DNA of 64,000 nucleotides, taken from Mesostigma viride. Its lineage: Eukaryota; Streptophyta; Mesostigmatophyceae; Mesostigmatales; Mesostigmataceae. Position 1 is the first letter of the stretch, and each line of letters begins with the position of its first letter. Made by a program: the position numbers and the translations under genes. Positions 1 through 12,986 of this stretch are shown in pieces. The notes under the pieces are model-generated. The model had not been told where the DNA came from, did not search any database, and saw only the letters and a program-made list of their open reading frames with translations. The stretch spans positions 42,954 to 106,953 of the forward strand of contig RPFO01001880.1 in NCBI GenBank assembly GCA_009746045.1, written 5' to 3'.

Positions 1-96
1 TGGCGTGCTCCCATGAAAGTCGCCGCCTTCGGACTGTACCTCGCGCGCATTCCCTGTTTCCCGCTCCGTGGCGGACATAGCCCAGCGTCAGAGAAA

Positions 97-3000
97 ATGG
101 CGGATATTCCGGGTACATAAGCCTGTCACAATGAAGATTATGGTGGTTATGCGTTAGTGTCGTTTGGCTTTGTAGGCTAGTCTGTGGCTTCGGGCTAGTT
201 TCCGTAGCTAACCGCGGCTTCTTGCCATTTACCCGTGATTGGTATCTGCATGTGCCCTTGTGTATTGCAGTCCGCTCATTTGCGTCGGCAGCAGCCACCT
301 CTGACGTAGTGAAGCCGTTGTCGGTTGTCCAGATAGATGGGCAGGTGAGGATCGACGGGCCGGAGGCACTTACTACTTAGCATGTGATTAAGGGTGGCGT
401 ATTTATGCGCATGCCATCTTCGTTGTAGGCGCATGTAGGCTGCCTACGGCGGTTTACGGGTTTTCCAGTGAGGTTGATGCCAGGGTTTTCCGATCAAGTT
501 TTTTCGTGGGGGCTACACCGATGGAATTTGGAATGCCTTAAACGGAAAATAGGACTTCAATACTAGCGGCTGCATATATTATCCTTTGTGGGAAGGCTAG
601 ACTTTATAGCACGCTTTGCAGGTTATATCCCACCCCGAAGATCGCCACCGTGGAAGATAGCTTTCATGTGCCGTGGAATTGCTGGGTCTGTGCGTTTGGT
701 AAGCGATTCTGAGGCCTACCGTGGGACCCGAAAACCGCGTGCTTTTTCACCCGCAGGCTATCCTGAAGATCATGAAGCATTGCAAGGAGTGCATGCCATC
801 ACTAGTCACGGGTCAACTGCTGGGTTTAGACATCGGGGCGACGTTGGAAGTAACAAACTGCTTCCCTTTCCCTGTAAGTACCTGCCCTTACCTGCTCCGT
901 GGTCTCACATGCACCACTCTGGTGGTCAAGCATGGCAACACCAAGCATGCTTCCACCTGCCTCATGCCTAGGTGTGACATAGTACTTTTATCACTATGCG
1001 ACGGCGGTGTGGCCTTTGCTGTAAATGTGGTCGTTCTTTGTTTCTCCCCATGGCTCAGTTGTTTAGCTTATCACACCATGAAGGTTCTCCATTCCCAGAC
1101 GTAGCCTGTCTGCCCTGTACTTGTGTGGGAACCCAAAGTGTACAAGTAGCCTGTCCATATTTCTTTGTTGGTTGCATTGTCCGCCAGCCCTGTTCATGGA
1201 AGGAATGATCCGCTTCTGTATGCCTTCCTGCCTGCCGTAAGCAGATGAATCGAGAGCAATAACACATTTGGTACAATCAGTGATCGTGAAGTAGATTAAG
1301 TTACTATCTGTTTGTCCCTGCGGCCATGTGTTCCTGTTTTCCCTTGTGGATGCTGCTATTGTCATGTCCGCGGCTTACAGTACGTCCTAGAGCACATGAA
1401 GCATGTCGTAACAAGTGTTGAAGCATAAAGAGTTTTTTACTCAGGAACGGAACTGCAGAAAATTATCCGACGTTTGGCATTGGAAGTGTGACTTTTTGTG
1501 TGTGTGTGATGATCGCCACAGGTACAAATGCCACGTCGCCACAGAAATTCGCCACAGAAATACTGTGTCAACAGTTCTGTATTTTTCTATCACCTCATCA
1601 TTGTGGGCTCTATATACTCTATTACGTTTTACTGATAAGTTTTACTATTCATTCGTTCATGTGATTTATTGTTTTATCATGTATTTTATTTATTCTCATG
1701 TGGATTATTCCTCTGTTCTTATTTCATGTTTGGCCTCCCCCAGAGCCAGGGCGAGGACGAGGACGACGCGGGGGAGTCGGACGGCGCCAACTATCAGCTG
1801 GAGATGATGCGCTGCCTGCGCGAGGTCAACGTGGACAACAACACGGTCGGATGGTGTGTGGGGGGAGCCACGTAGACAACACGTTGGTATATTGTGATGG
1901 TGAGGGTCATGTGGACAACAACACGGTCGGATGGTGAGAGCTCAGAGCAGCAAGAAGAATGCCATGCGCCGTCCCCACTAGTTAAACAGTTGGTGGTGAT
2001 TATGGTCGATGTGGGTGTACTTGGATTCGACATGGTTGACAAGGGCGGTACTAGGGTTAGAAAGCAGTACTTTTGACACAAGTTCACAAGCAAAGAGGAC
2101 TCCTAATCCTAAGTTTGCCCAAACGATACCCATGGCCTGCACTGACGTTACCTCCACTCCTACCTGCTATCTCCACTCCTTCCCAGTACTGCTCCCCCAA
2201 CATCTTAGGGAGATGGCCAGTGAGGTCTGGAGTCCTTGAAACTGCTCGCGCATGCATTTTGCGGATGCTTTGCTTGACAAGTTACCCCCCCCCCCCCCCT
2301 CGTTTGCTGCCTGCTGGATGCTCCACCTGCCCATCCCTTGACCCCATGTGGCCACCCCTGCAGGTACCAATCCACCTACATGGGCTCGTTCCAAACTGTG
2401 GAGCTGATCGAAACATTCTTGAATTACCAGGTGCGTGGCACATTCTTGGATGACAGGCTACGTGACACATTCTTGAATAGCCAGGTGGCTGACCATGGGG
2501 GAAGGACTATGAGGGAAGGAGGGATAGAGCAGAATTATAGTGGAGGTTGATGTGCGTGTGAGCATCATCCGCGTCACTGGTTGCGCGCCCTCTCACAGAC
2601 CTCTTTACCCACTCCCCATGCCCTACTTGTTGCCCCGCGTCTCCTTCCTCTTTGAGTAAATCATCGAGGGCTGTGTGTGAGCATCATCTTACCTGCCCGC
2701 CCTCACCCTCCGCTGTATCTGCTCTTCTCATTCTATTTATGGACCCGCTTCTCCCCCCCCCCCGCAGGAGAACATCAAGCGCTGCGTGTGCATCATTTAC
2801 GACCCCCTGCGCTCCAGCCAGGGTGTACTGGCCATGAAGGCGCTGCGGCTCACCGACAAGTTTATGGACCTCTACCGGACACAGAACTTTAACTATGAAA
2901 AGTAGGTGGGAGAAGACAAGTTTGTGGTCTTCTACTGAAAGTTTGCGGAATTGTTTTCTACTTAAGTAGGTGCAAGCAGGGGGCAGACGTAGACAGGCGA

Positions 3001-6000
3001 ACAGGGATCATGCTACCTCTTCCTTTCGCAGTAGAGGACAAAAGCATGCATTCCAGACAACATTAGTGTACAGAAACCAGCTGACTGCCCACTGACTTGT
3101 ACCGGACTCGCTTGCTTTGGCTGGCTTGTGTGTGTGCTTGTGCTTTTCTTATTGTGTGTGTGCATGTGTGTCTGTCCCTGCGTCTTTCGGACCATGACGT
3201 GGGCGTGACCGGGCACGTGCCGCGGCGTGCGGTGTCGCAGCATTAGCAAATCGGGGATGACGTACCAGAACATCTTTGAGGAAATCCCGGTATGTCCCTT
3301 CCCCTGTTCCACGCTCCATTCATCAATCGCCGAGTGCTTTGCATGCGCAAGATTTCCTTGGGCAAGTCTTCTCCTGGCATGTGTCCCTTGCTTCTTTCTT
3401 AGAAGTACCCCTGAAGTGTCTATCGCGGTGTTGCTGCGCGCGCCAGATTTCTATTTTAACTAGCGTGAGTGTCTCCTGGTCTTCTGGTGCCCTGGTATCC
3501 TGCTGTATCCTGCTGTCTCTCACAAGTTTCCTAACCGCCTACCTGGTAGTCGTTTCGTGTGTGTGCTTGCCCGATCTCATTAGAGTACATGCCTTTAGAG
3601 TACCTATCTCTTCATACATTTTTCCTCACCGTTGTTCCGCTATCGTTTCGTGCGTTGCGTGCGCCAGATCTCCATCAAGAACTCGGCGCTGCACGCCGCA
3701 CTGATGGCCGACATGTGCTCCAAGTCGACCGCGACGCGGGTGGGTGGGCACAGGATTGTTACTCACTTTTAAACAAAATATAGAGCCTCCCTGTGCTGTA
3801 CCCATGTTATCCAGCTGATGTACTCTGATCCATGGTGGTCGCCATGCACTCGTTCATTAGTTATCAGTAATGACAGTTACCTGGTACAAGAAAACAAATT
3901 GTGATCACTCTTCTGCCGTAGCTATGATGGTTTGTTAGTGATGGTCTGTGGATGGATTGTTAGTGAGTGTTTGATGGACAGTGAGCTACTCGAGAAGTGG
4001 CTTGAGAACTGGACAACCGTCACCTAGTCCATGACAGTACTTGTCGAAGCGGTCTGTGATCGCGACCTGTCCTCGTTTGACAAGGTCCGTTGGTAATGAC
4101 AATTTTTTGTGGCGAACTTATTAACGATTTTTGGTGGCGTTTGACAAGGTCCGTTGGTAATGACGATTGGTGGCTGCTGGCGCACGGACCACTCCAGTGT
4201 GGTATGTAAATGCCTGGGAAGCGTCTTAAGAGGCAGCTAGACAGTTGAATTGCTTCCCCTTTTCCTTCCCTTATTCTCCCCCCTACCCCCCTCCCTCTTC
4301 CCGTCTCCCACACACACACACGCAGTGCGACCTGGACCGGCTGTCGCTCTCGACCAACCCGTTCCTGGAGAAGAACATTGAGTTTGTGCTCGAGTGTATG
4401 GACGACCTGTCGCTGGAGCAGCAGAAGTTCGCCTACTACCAGCGCAACCTCGCGCGCCAGGCGCAGCAGCAGCAGCAGTTCCTGCAGAAGAGGAGGTGGG
4501 TGGTAGGCAAGCACGGCTTGCTCTGGTGAACAATCTTGGTGCTAATGTTGTTTAGAGTGCCATTCTTTTGGGGTGATATTGTTTAGAGTCCCATGTTGTG
4601 CTGCTTGCATGTCTCAAGAGCGCCTCGAGGGCGGAGATTCCCTGCAGCCGTATTTTCTCTGGATGGCGTCGCCGTCCTGCAGTCACCATGTTGCGGCCTC
4701 TCCACAAACTCTAGGTGTGTTCGTGCCTGCCCACGGCGCTCCCGGACGACGGATCACAATGGGCCAGAGCGGAGAGGGATATGGTGCTATCCCTTTTGTA
4801 CGCAAACGCTGCCATCTCACTACCTCACTTGCTGTTGCAACGGGATTCCCCCGCGTGCGTTGATCACGAATGGCGCGCTTAGGGCAGAGAAGGCGTAGAA
4901 ATTTTCCTGTGGTGGAGATCGTTTGGTTGGAACTCTTACACAGGGTTTGTGTTGTTGTTTTTTCCATGCTTGCGTTGGTGAATATGATTGCTATGGTGCC
5001 CACAGGGCGGAGAATGCACAGAAGCGCGCGCACGGCGAGGAGGTGCTGCCGGAGGAGGACCCAAACAACCCGATCTTCAAGCCCATCCCGGAGCCCAGCC
5101 GACTGGACGCGTACCTCATCACCAATCAGATCAGCAGCTACTGCGGCCAGATCAGCAAGTGAGTGTGGCGCGCCGTGTAGTGGGATGATGAATCGATAGA
5201 GGTTAGAGCAGGTTGTGTGGGACATGTACCTCATGACCAAGCCAGATCAGGAGCTACTGTGCGTGGCCAGATCAGAAAGTGAGTGCGGCGGCACCGTTTG
5301 TAGGGTGGGACGGTGGATGGGGTGGGGGTTATGGAAGCAGTGAGCGTGGGAAGCGCCCAGTTACCCATGGAGCTAACAACCACTGCCGCCAAGTCGTCAA
5401 ATGTGACAACACGGGATATAATGAGTGGGGATGTTGTATGGGCACGTCATGTAGGAAATTTTGCACGTAAAATAGGAAATTCTGGAGTTGTTTCTTTTAC
5501 TGTGTGCTCACAGTTTACTGTGTTAAGTGGCAGACGAGGAGGGCATTCGTATATGTGTGCCTTGCTAAGTAGAACAGCGAGCCATGTTGATCATTGGGCA
5601 AAATGGCCGCTTGTAAGAATTGGTCGTTGGGCAGGTGCACAGTAATGTAGTTTTCTTTTTGCTGCTGATGTAATGTACAAAGTGGGATTCAGCATTCTGA
5701 CGTCACAGTGCATGCTGATCTCTTTGCATCTGTTGCGGGGGAGACTGGGAAGGGGGGGTTCAGTCGATCTGCATAGGTCTGGTGGCAAGGAATGTGTGTC
5801 GAGGAATGCGTGTCATGGTTGGTTGCAGTTAGTCACGGATCGTGCTCTGGTGTATTTGTTTAACAAAGAGATGCATGTAGACTAATTCATAGTGGTGTAG
5901 AACAGGCCAAGTGTCTCAGGGTGATTGGGTTAATGATCCCTGTGTGTCTAGCCCGGACCTCTGGAGTACATACACTTGTTTGGAGCTGCTATAGTGTTTC

Positions 6001-6213
6001 CTTAGCTCATTCCTCGGATTTTCTAATCTCGTTCGCCTTGCTTGACAGTCAACAGCACGGGCAGCATGTGGGATGGCTGAACTTGCCTGGGTGGAGATTT
6101 TTCCTGCTGTGGTGGCTGCTCTCTTTGTGGGTCGTTCTGTTTTGTGCAGCTTCTCGTCGGAGAGCTTGTCCAAACTGTGCTTGATGCAGAGCGTGCGCGT
6201 CAGCGACCACTAG
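97..6213 (+). CDS. EIF3H: Eukaryotic translation initiation factor 3 subunit h (11 exons)
   Basis: eIF3h is an MPN-domain (non-catalytic) subunit of the cytosolic eIF3 complex, which helps load mRNA and initiator tRNA on the 40S ribosome. Exons read by homology and GT..AG sites: 97-112, 271-344, 757-873, 1744-1853, 2364-2430, 2768-2901, 3241-3289, 3668-3739, 4326-4495, 5006-5158, 6150-6213. They sum to 1026 nt (341 aa plus stop), the usual length for plant eIF3h. Landmarks are VVQIDGQ/AILKIMKH (exons 2-3), LVTGQLLGLD and NCFPFP (exon 3), YQLEMMRCLREVN (exon 4), YQSTYMGSFQTVELIETF (exon 5), CVCIIYDP (exon 6), FLEKNIEFVLECMDDLS (exon 9), PEEDPNNPIF and YLITNQISSYCGQI (exon 10) and SSESLSKL (exon 11). 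The first exon (MADIP) is the least certain: it was chosen because its phase joins exon 2 and it is the only short ATG exon seen upstream. The other joins are fixed by conserved protein sequence. Confidence 0.93.
1830..1940 (+). repeat. Triple tandem copy of the eIF3h exon 4 end and donor
   Basis: The last 24 bases of exon 4 plus the donor (from 1831) recur exactly from 1911, with a decayed middle copy from 1871. Start-to-start spacing is about 40 bp. Each copy keeps a GT donor-like site (gtgtgt, gtgagg, gtgaga). The first donor gives the conserved protein. Use of the third would add 80 nt and shift the frame. Confidence 0.85.
2413..2493 (+). repeat. 27-bp x 3 tandem copy of the eIF3h exon 5 end and donor
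   Basis: Copies start at 2413, 2440 and 2467, an exact 27-bp period. The first straddles the exon 5 end (2430) and its donor gtgcgt; the third ends in CCAG|gtggct. Because 27 is a multiple of three, use of the third donor would insert 18 residues in frame (VRGTFLDD...). Confidence 0.85.
2855..2975 (+). repeat. Decayed duplicate of the eIF3h exon 6 end and donor
   Basis: GACAAGTTTATGG at 2855 and the exon end AGTAGGTG near 2901 recur as GACAAGTTTGTGG at 2915 and AGTAGGTG near 2965 inside the intron. The copy is diverged and carries in-frame stops. Confidence 0.7.
4075..4164 (+). repeat. Intronic direct repeat, 26 bp x 2
   Basis: A 26-base block (GTTTGACAAGG...GTAATGAC) occurs at 4075-4100 and again at 4139-4164 in the eIF3h intron before exon 9. 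No function is visible. Confidence 0.8.
5111..5290 (+). repeat. Decayed duplicate of the eIF3h exon 10 end and donor
   Basis: Exon 10 from GTACCTCATCACCAA to AGCAAGTGAGTGTGGCG recurs about 115 bp downstream as GTACCTCATGACCAA to AGAAAGTGAGTGCGGCG (from about 5226), with small indels. The intronic copy keeps a consensus gtgagt donor. Confidence 0.8.
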
Positions 6214-9200
6214 ACCGGGCCCGCCGTGACTTGCGGAATGCCAGGACTGGAACTAAACCATGCCCAACACGGCGCAGTTATCTTCAACAGAGATAAATTG
6301 AACTGTACACAATGCGCAAGTGCGGCAATATCTTTCGCAGCTACTGCTGATTTCTGCAGTGGCTAGCATAGTCATGGATGCTTCTGCAGCACAAGTTCGG
6401 GCTTATTCCTCTGGCCTTATGGCTGGTGTGCTCTTCCAGATAGCCTCCACCAGAATAAGAACACGGTTGTTTACAAGGGGCGTCAACTAGGGAGTTATAT
6501 GCTGGGATCATAAAGCAAGCAATAATGCTCGTATTTTCTAGGTTAGAATTTTCATTCATAACATGCAATAAGACAATAAAGCTATTTATCGCTAATTTTT
6601 TTCTTACTCTAGCACGGAAGTTGCCATGTTTCATCACGCAGTTCTAATCATGCAAATGATGAGGAGGACGATAGGCAGTCCAGGTGCCCGCGGTTTCTGC
6701 CCGTCGCGGTGGGACGCCCGGTCCTGGGACGGGGAACCATATTTTCCAACCAGCACTGTCGTCCATCAGGCATGCGCCAGTCACCCGCGATCGCGTTTGT
6801 TCGGTAAGTGTAGCCGCTCGCCAGAACAGACTCCAGCACGCCAGTGCGGGCGTGCAGCCGCCCATGCTCATCTTCTGGACGGTATATCTCACATACAGTG
6901 ACATTCGCTTAGCCCAAAGCCGTTATAGCTGCTCACAGCCACGACTGCTGCTAATTCCTTGCCCGCGTCGTTTTCCCGGTAACTTTCATCTGCGATGTTA
7001 GCCAGTGTTTTATTACAACGCGATACATCGCGTCAACTGTAGGGTTAGAACGCGTTGTATCGCGTTGTAATCTGACACGTGGCAGACACAGTAGATACAA
7101 GATTTTCGGTCTGAAACTTGATGGACGGACTACTTACATCCCGTAGAAGTCAAGAAAAAATCCTGGTATTTTTTGGATTTTTTTTGTGACAGCTGCAAAC
7201 AAATATGTACCGCTGAAATCAGGCATTTTCACGGGACGAAGGTGCAGACGACGGCGATGGCAGCAGGTAGATCTCGCCAGTTTTCGCGCGAATTTCAGTG
7301 GCTGTTGGGTGGCACGACCATGATGATGCGTTCAAAGGTTGATGAAAAGGTTTCTACAAGCTTGTCGAGACACTGGGGCAAATGAAACGTAGATTTTTCT
7401 AGTTTCTCACCCAACTTGTATCCGGAAACCCTGGAAACAGGCATTCATATTATCACGGCAAGACTCGGGTCGGATGCGGCATCATGCTTGGTATTTCCAT
7501 GGTGTGTCGACTTCTTAACACATGTTCATTCATTCCGAACGCCCGGACTCTCGTCTTCCCGCACCCATTTTTTCGCTCCGAAATCGGTTATATGTTTGGT
7601 CGAGGTACCTACTTTCCCGCCATTATACCCGGTACCCGGGTACGGAATCCGGGTACCATGTGCCGGTACCACGGGTCGGGTACATCATGCCGGGTACGGT
7701 CCACATGGGGTACGGTCCATATAGTGCCCCCCCCCCCCCCCCCGGTACCTCGGTTATAGTATATTGGTCCTAAATTTTGGACAAAGTCCTAAATTAAGGA
7801 CCGTGGGAGCGCTAACAATAGATATGCCCCCCTGGCTGAACCGAACTCTTTATTGCTTTATAGCATGGCTATAATGCATCATACAGGATAAAAACAAATG
7901 CGGTAAAACAGCGAGAATTGCAGCCTCGCCAAGCGAGCATTCTCTGCTGAAAAAACTGGGCAATCATGAATGTCGCGTTTGCGTGCCATATCATCCTGGA
8001 CTGGTCATTACCGCTACTTGGAATGCATCCATTATCAGAAGTAATCATGTGTGAGATATGCCACCTAAAATGAGAATGTAAGGTGCGGTCCTTTACGGCA
8101 CCGCCACCTTCATGACAGGCAATCCGGCCCAATCAGCCGATTCTTGAGATAATGCTTTATCATCAAAGCAACCAAGAGACATTTCAATTCCAATGAGATA
8201 CATGACGAATTACAAAGACTGTCGAGTTGTAATGTTGTAGTTATAAGAGCAGCTGTGAGGCCCCTTGGGTTGCGCCACTGCAGGCCCCTTGTGGCGGCAG
8301 TGCGTGTGTTCCCGACCTAGTTCCTACTGGCATTCTTGCCAACGATGACCAGGGTGCCCGAAGGCCCTGTCCCTTGTCTCGTTCTCAATCTTACACACAT
8401 TCTTAACAAAACCAATACATTGTCATATCCGTCAGTCCATCCTCATGGCAACTGACTGCATGCAACCACTCACGGGGGCTGCTCCGGGCTGCTCGAACTA
8501 TTTCACCCCATGAAGACAACAAACCAGTTGTGAGGGAGAGAAACGGACGAACAACGACCACCATGGTTCGTTGCTCATCCTTCTATACTACTCAAAGCTC
8601 AAGCCTGGCGGCTGGCGCCACTAGCGCCACTCTAGACATCAGCCAATCATAACATTGTCTAATTTCCGACAAGCTAAACTTCAAGCTTTATCTGTCAAGC
8701 GAACACAAATATACAAGGGCAATCTATCGGCCATGCCAGGCACCGCCTGGGGCTTCCTTGCATTTGTGTCTGATGTTCCACGTTGAAATCCTGAAATTGC
8801 ACAGCTGCTCAGCGCCTCGCCAGCTTGCTGTGTACCAGCATTCGGCAAACTGCCCTTGTGACGAATGTCAGTGAAATTCAGGTCCGCCCAAAAGTTCCGT
8901 CAGCAAATTCAGCGGACTTGGCGCGAAAGTACAACTGAGATCCGCGGCGTCAGTATACCGGGCCGCGGTATAGCAACCCGCACAAGGCTGCGGACGTCAG
9001 AATTACGCTAAAATCTGGTAGCTACTCGTACCATGGTAGCTAAAATCTGAATTGCGGACGTGATAGATCACGGACGCGACATGAAGAGCACGAGCGCTCC
9101 TCCCACCAAGATTTGCTCCAGCCCCGCATCCTCCCCGAAACTCTCGTCTGGCCACAGGCCGGCCGAAAGATCGGGTCCGCTGTCAGGCTCCTGGCAGTTA

Positions 9201-9786
9201 TGGGCTACCCTGGCACCCCGCGCTAGCCATCCCCACGTTAAAGGCAGATTCGCGCCTCCACCTGTGATTCTTTCCACCGTAGCCGCTGGCCCTGGCCTGT
9301 ATGGCTCCTTCCCTGACGTTGTCCGACTTAAAACGCAGCTTCCCCAGTGTCAGGAAGCTGCTTGCCGCACCCAGGGGTAGAGGGGAATCGTCAGTGGGCC
9401 CAGCGCCGGAAATCACACCCTTTTACTCAAATCGTAGAGCCCCCCACCCAACAACCATTACCGTGGCCTGTAACGGTTGGTGGAGAACATAAAGAAATTT
9501 ATTCCAGGCCTCTCCACGCCCGGAGAGGCCGATAGCATCGTCTTACATTCAGCGCAGCCGCCATAGCGGCCAGCCGACCTTGCCAGAAAATGCTGGGATC
9601 AAGTTGCGAAGCTGAAAAGAGGCCTCCCTACGTCCCCTACTGTACACCACTCTAAGTACTGACTATCATTCACATTGCGCCACGCAGGCCTGCCGGCTGG
9701 CGCAGGTACAAGGTGTACTGACTGCCCATCACAGTTGCGCCACGCCTGGCGGCTGGCGCAGGTAGCAAGGTCTAGTGACGTGCGTT
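6214..9786. other. Intergenic stretch, no gene recognised
   Basis: Only short open frames without family motifs or coherent splice structure were seen. It contains the 7012-7071 hairpin, a GGTAC-rich low-complexity patch ending in a 17-base C run (about 7612-7748), and GC-rich duplicated bits near 9675-9770 (TGCGCCACGC...GGCTGGCGCAGGTA twice). Confidence 0.6.
7012..7071. repeat. 22-bp inverted repeat (hairpin)
   Basis: The left arm (7012-7033, ATTACAACGCG...) and right arm (7050-7071) are reverse complements with one mismatch around a 16-nt loop. The arms are internally repetitive (ACGCGATACATCGCGT-like). It could be a small MITE remnant or a DNA/RNA hairpin. No target duplication was recognised. 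Confidence 0.75.
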
Positions 9787-10110
9787 AGAAGCTACCTAGG
9801 CCTGCACTCCGGAACCACACTCAGCCTCGGCACAAAAAGGGCCGGCCAGTGCATGCGCAGTACCCTCGTGACAAGCGCTAGTCTTACGCTACCTACGGCA
9901 GGTCGGTCCCCTTTGAGCCCGTCCACGCGTCATATATAACATGAGCGAAGCTCAGCAAATCCATGATCCATCCATCCATCCATCCATCCATCCATCCATC
10001 CATCCATCCATCCATCCATCCATCCATCCATCCATCCATCCATCCATCCATCCATCCATCCATCCATCCATCCATCCATCCATCCATCCATCCATCCATC
10101 CATCCATTAA
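9787..10110. repeat. Direct repeat copy 1, ending in a (CATC)n array
   Basis: A 179-bp unique part (AGAAGCTACCTAGG... to CAGCAAATCCATG) is followed by a (CATC)n tract at 9966-10108 and TTAA. It is repeated almost identically at 12397-12713. The two copies flank the TTAA element at 10111-12395. Confidence 0.9.
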
Positions 10111-12395
10111 GGGGAGGGGACACCCCTAAAGGGCACTTTTCTGGAAACCATACCTATGCATGTGCTAAAAATCCAATTATGATTGGGGACCATTAATATG
10201 ATAAAAAAAAAAATTTCCAGCCACTTGGGGGGGGTACTAGCCCCCACAGGGCACCGGTAACGCGCTAAAAATAGAAAAAGACGCTATTCTAGTCACATTT
10301 TTCCTAGGGCAGTGGGCAAACATATTGGGACCAAATCATATATTCCCATATAGTTCCCTGACTTTTGAGAAATGCTACCTAATTTTGAGCACAAAATAAT
10401 CATGTTTACACACATTGATGGATTTTCCCGCAAAAAGGGTACTTTTTTAATGAAAAAAAAAATTATCAAATCATAAACACATGGAATAGGGCCAAATCAT
10501 ATATTCCCAAATACTAGAGGTTGGGGGACATGCAGCCCCAAATTTTCAGGTCATTCTGACAAGCGCAGCCCTATTTGATGGATATTCCTAGATTGCCACC
10601 TGTGACGAAGCTAAGGGAGGTTTTAGCTAGTATTTAACCACACTAACACCCCTTTATACATCTAAGCCTCATGAAAACTGGCCAAACCACATACTACCAT
10701 TCTCTGCACATATGGTACCTCCTATGTTCAAGGTTTGACGCCATTCTGACAAGAACTGCCCAAGTTACAACCATTCCAAGACGGCCACCCATGTAGACGC
10801 TACAAGGAAATTAGAGTAACCATTTAGCCACACTAGCACCTCCTTCTTCATCAAAGACATCTGCAAACTGACCAAAGCACACATAATCAACTCTTGCACG
10901 CTGACGGCAACGCATGCTCAATGTGGGGGGTCATTGCGACAAGAACTGCTCAAGTTGATGGGTTTCCTATATGACCACATGACAAGGCGCTAAGGACCAC
11001 TCAGTAAGTTAGTAACCCCACAGTGCCACTTAATATGCCATCCAACATGCACCAAAACCATGCAGAGTATGTTTACAAAGTACAAAGGGGTGGCCACGCA
11101 CCTCATATGTCTTCATCATCCCTCCAGCATGGCCAGCCTTGTAAATATGTGCATAGCCTTGACGATGGTAGCCCTAACATGCCTAAGCGGCATTTCCTAT
11201 GTTTCTCCCAGGTTAGAGTGTAAGGTTGATGCCAACCAAGCTAATCAACACAACAACACCTCCTAAACTGTCCTCCCCGGCATGGATGACAAACTGGGAC
11301 TATGGAGGGCAAGGAACCAAGTAAGAACATGGTATATATAGCTTGCATGCAGTCATGCATGTCAACCATGGTTGGCTCAGCACATTGTAGTCTTGTCACA
11401 TCATCATAACAAAGGAAAGCTCAAACAACCATTGGTGCCAGCTATCTACATGCAGTCACACAAATGCAATATCTCCAACATCATCATCACTATAACACTT
11501 CCATCCCTGCACGATAAAATGCAAAGAAACCATTGGCGGCCCTTCACCGCATGAGCGCTGTGATGCCGCTGCGGCCTGTGAGGAGAGGGTGCGTCACTCT
11601 CAAACAACAAGAAGCGTCCATACGCACAACATCCTTGCCAGAACACGTTTTATGAAATGCCTTATACCTTCCCGAAGAGCTATAGGCTGCGACTGAAGCG
11701 GCCCTGATCACGACATCAACGAAAACAATCTAAAGCTGCCAGGTATTCGACAACACAACGGCAAGCGACGGCGAGCTAGCTGGCGGAAACTGCCCAAAAA
11801 GAACGCAAAAAACCTCGAACGATGAGCTCATAGAAGAAAGCACCGATAGCAGATAACGTTCGCGACAAATCTGTACCTTGCCCTCGTAAATCCCTCGCCC
11901 AGGCGCGCAACAACAGCCGTTCTTCCATGGACAGGTCAGACACGCACTGCGCAGGTCTGAACAATTACTTACCGATAATGGCCGAAAATCTGGCAAAAAG
12001 CACCAGCTCGGTTTAGAATTCGATGCAACCGATATTAATGCCTGCTTCAAGGTCAGAACAGCCCCCAAAACCGCTATTTTACAGCCGCTATCATGAATTC
12101 TATTTCATTCCGCGCGACCAAAAAATTCAGATTACCCCCCATGCCGATGGCATAAAAAAACAACAGCGATATTGTAAACCAGCTGATTTCCGCCACAAAC
12201 TAACATCATAAACTCATCTCCTTTTAGATTCGAGTAAAATTTTTGCATTTCGCCTGCCCTAGTGTGGTAGTTTCGCCTGAACGCAGTCGCCATGGCCACT
12301 TCCGCAAGGGGTGCGCGCACCGTGCACGTGAAATTTGTGACCTTCGGCTCCGGCGCGAATTTTTTGGCGCCAAAAAATTCGGGGGTGTCCCGTCC
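10111..12395. mobile_element. TTAA-target DNA transposon remnant, copy 1 (non-autonomous)
   Basis: The left end GGGGAGGGGACACCCC directly follows TTAA (10107-10110). The right end reads ...GGGGGTGTCCCGTCC, the inverted repeat of the left end minus its last bases and without a second TTAA. The first ~500 bp match, in reverse, the right part of the element at 18795-20700 (shared AAAATAGAAAAAGACGCTATT block). The last ~100 bp match that element's left end, including a GGCGCC-centred 24-bp palindrome. No transposase is seen. TTAA targets are typical of the piggyBac and Kolobok superfamilies; which one applies cannot be told here. Confidence 0.75.
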
Positions 12396-12396
12396 A

Positions 12397-12713
12397 AGAA
12401 GCTACCTAGGCCTGCACTCCGGAACCACACTCAGCCTCGGCACAAAAAGGGCCGGCCAGTGCATGCGCAGTACCCTCGTGACAAGCGCTAGTCTTACGCT
12501 ACCTACGGCAGGTCGGTCCCCTTTGAGCCCGTCCACGCGTCATATATAACATGAGCGAAGCTCAGCAAATCCATGATCCATCCATCCATCCATCCATCCA
12601 TCCATCCATCCATCCATCCATCCATCCATCCATCCATCCATCCATCCATCCATCCATCCATCCATCCATCCATCCATCCATCCATCCATCCATCCATCCA
12701 TCCATCCATTAAA
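12397..12713. repeat. Direct repeat copy 2, ending in a (CATC)n array
   Basis: Second copy of the 9787-10110 segment, with its (CATC)n tract at 12576-12710. It runs straight into a LINE 3' tail (ATTAAATTAAATT). Copy 1 at the same point is followed by the TTAA element. Confidence 0.9.
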
Positions 12714-12986
12714 ATTAAATTAAATTAAATTATAACATGCCTCCGTTGGGAGATCATGTAGCACATATTCCTTGATGGGTGGGTGGGGTGGAAGGAGCCG
12801 CGTAATCGCACTAACCTAACTCTAATCTAGCTAGAAAAAGTCATAACTACCCTACTCATCAAAACGCCTCCTCCGCTTGAGGGGGGGTGGTTTGCCCACA
12901 GGGTCGGGCGTGTGAGCCTTGACAATCCTCTTCCACCGCGTCTTGTTCTGCATGCGCATGGCGGTCCAAAGAAGGGAGAGAGAGTG
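12714..12986 (-). mobile_element. LINE 3'-end fragment
   Basis: Reading the - strand, it encodes the last ~40 residues of the window's LINE protein (RWKRIVKAHTPDPVGKP ... KRRRRFDE, stop), then the 3' UTR and the A/T-rich tail. It is strongly 5'-truncated and abuts the tail of the ORF1-bearing element at 12987. Confidence 0.85.

Noticed and set aside
9787..12713. LTR retrotransposon with 320-bp LTRs
   Set aside because: The internal part is the TTAA element family also found at 18795-20700 without these repeats, and no retroviral motifs occur.
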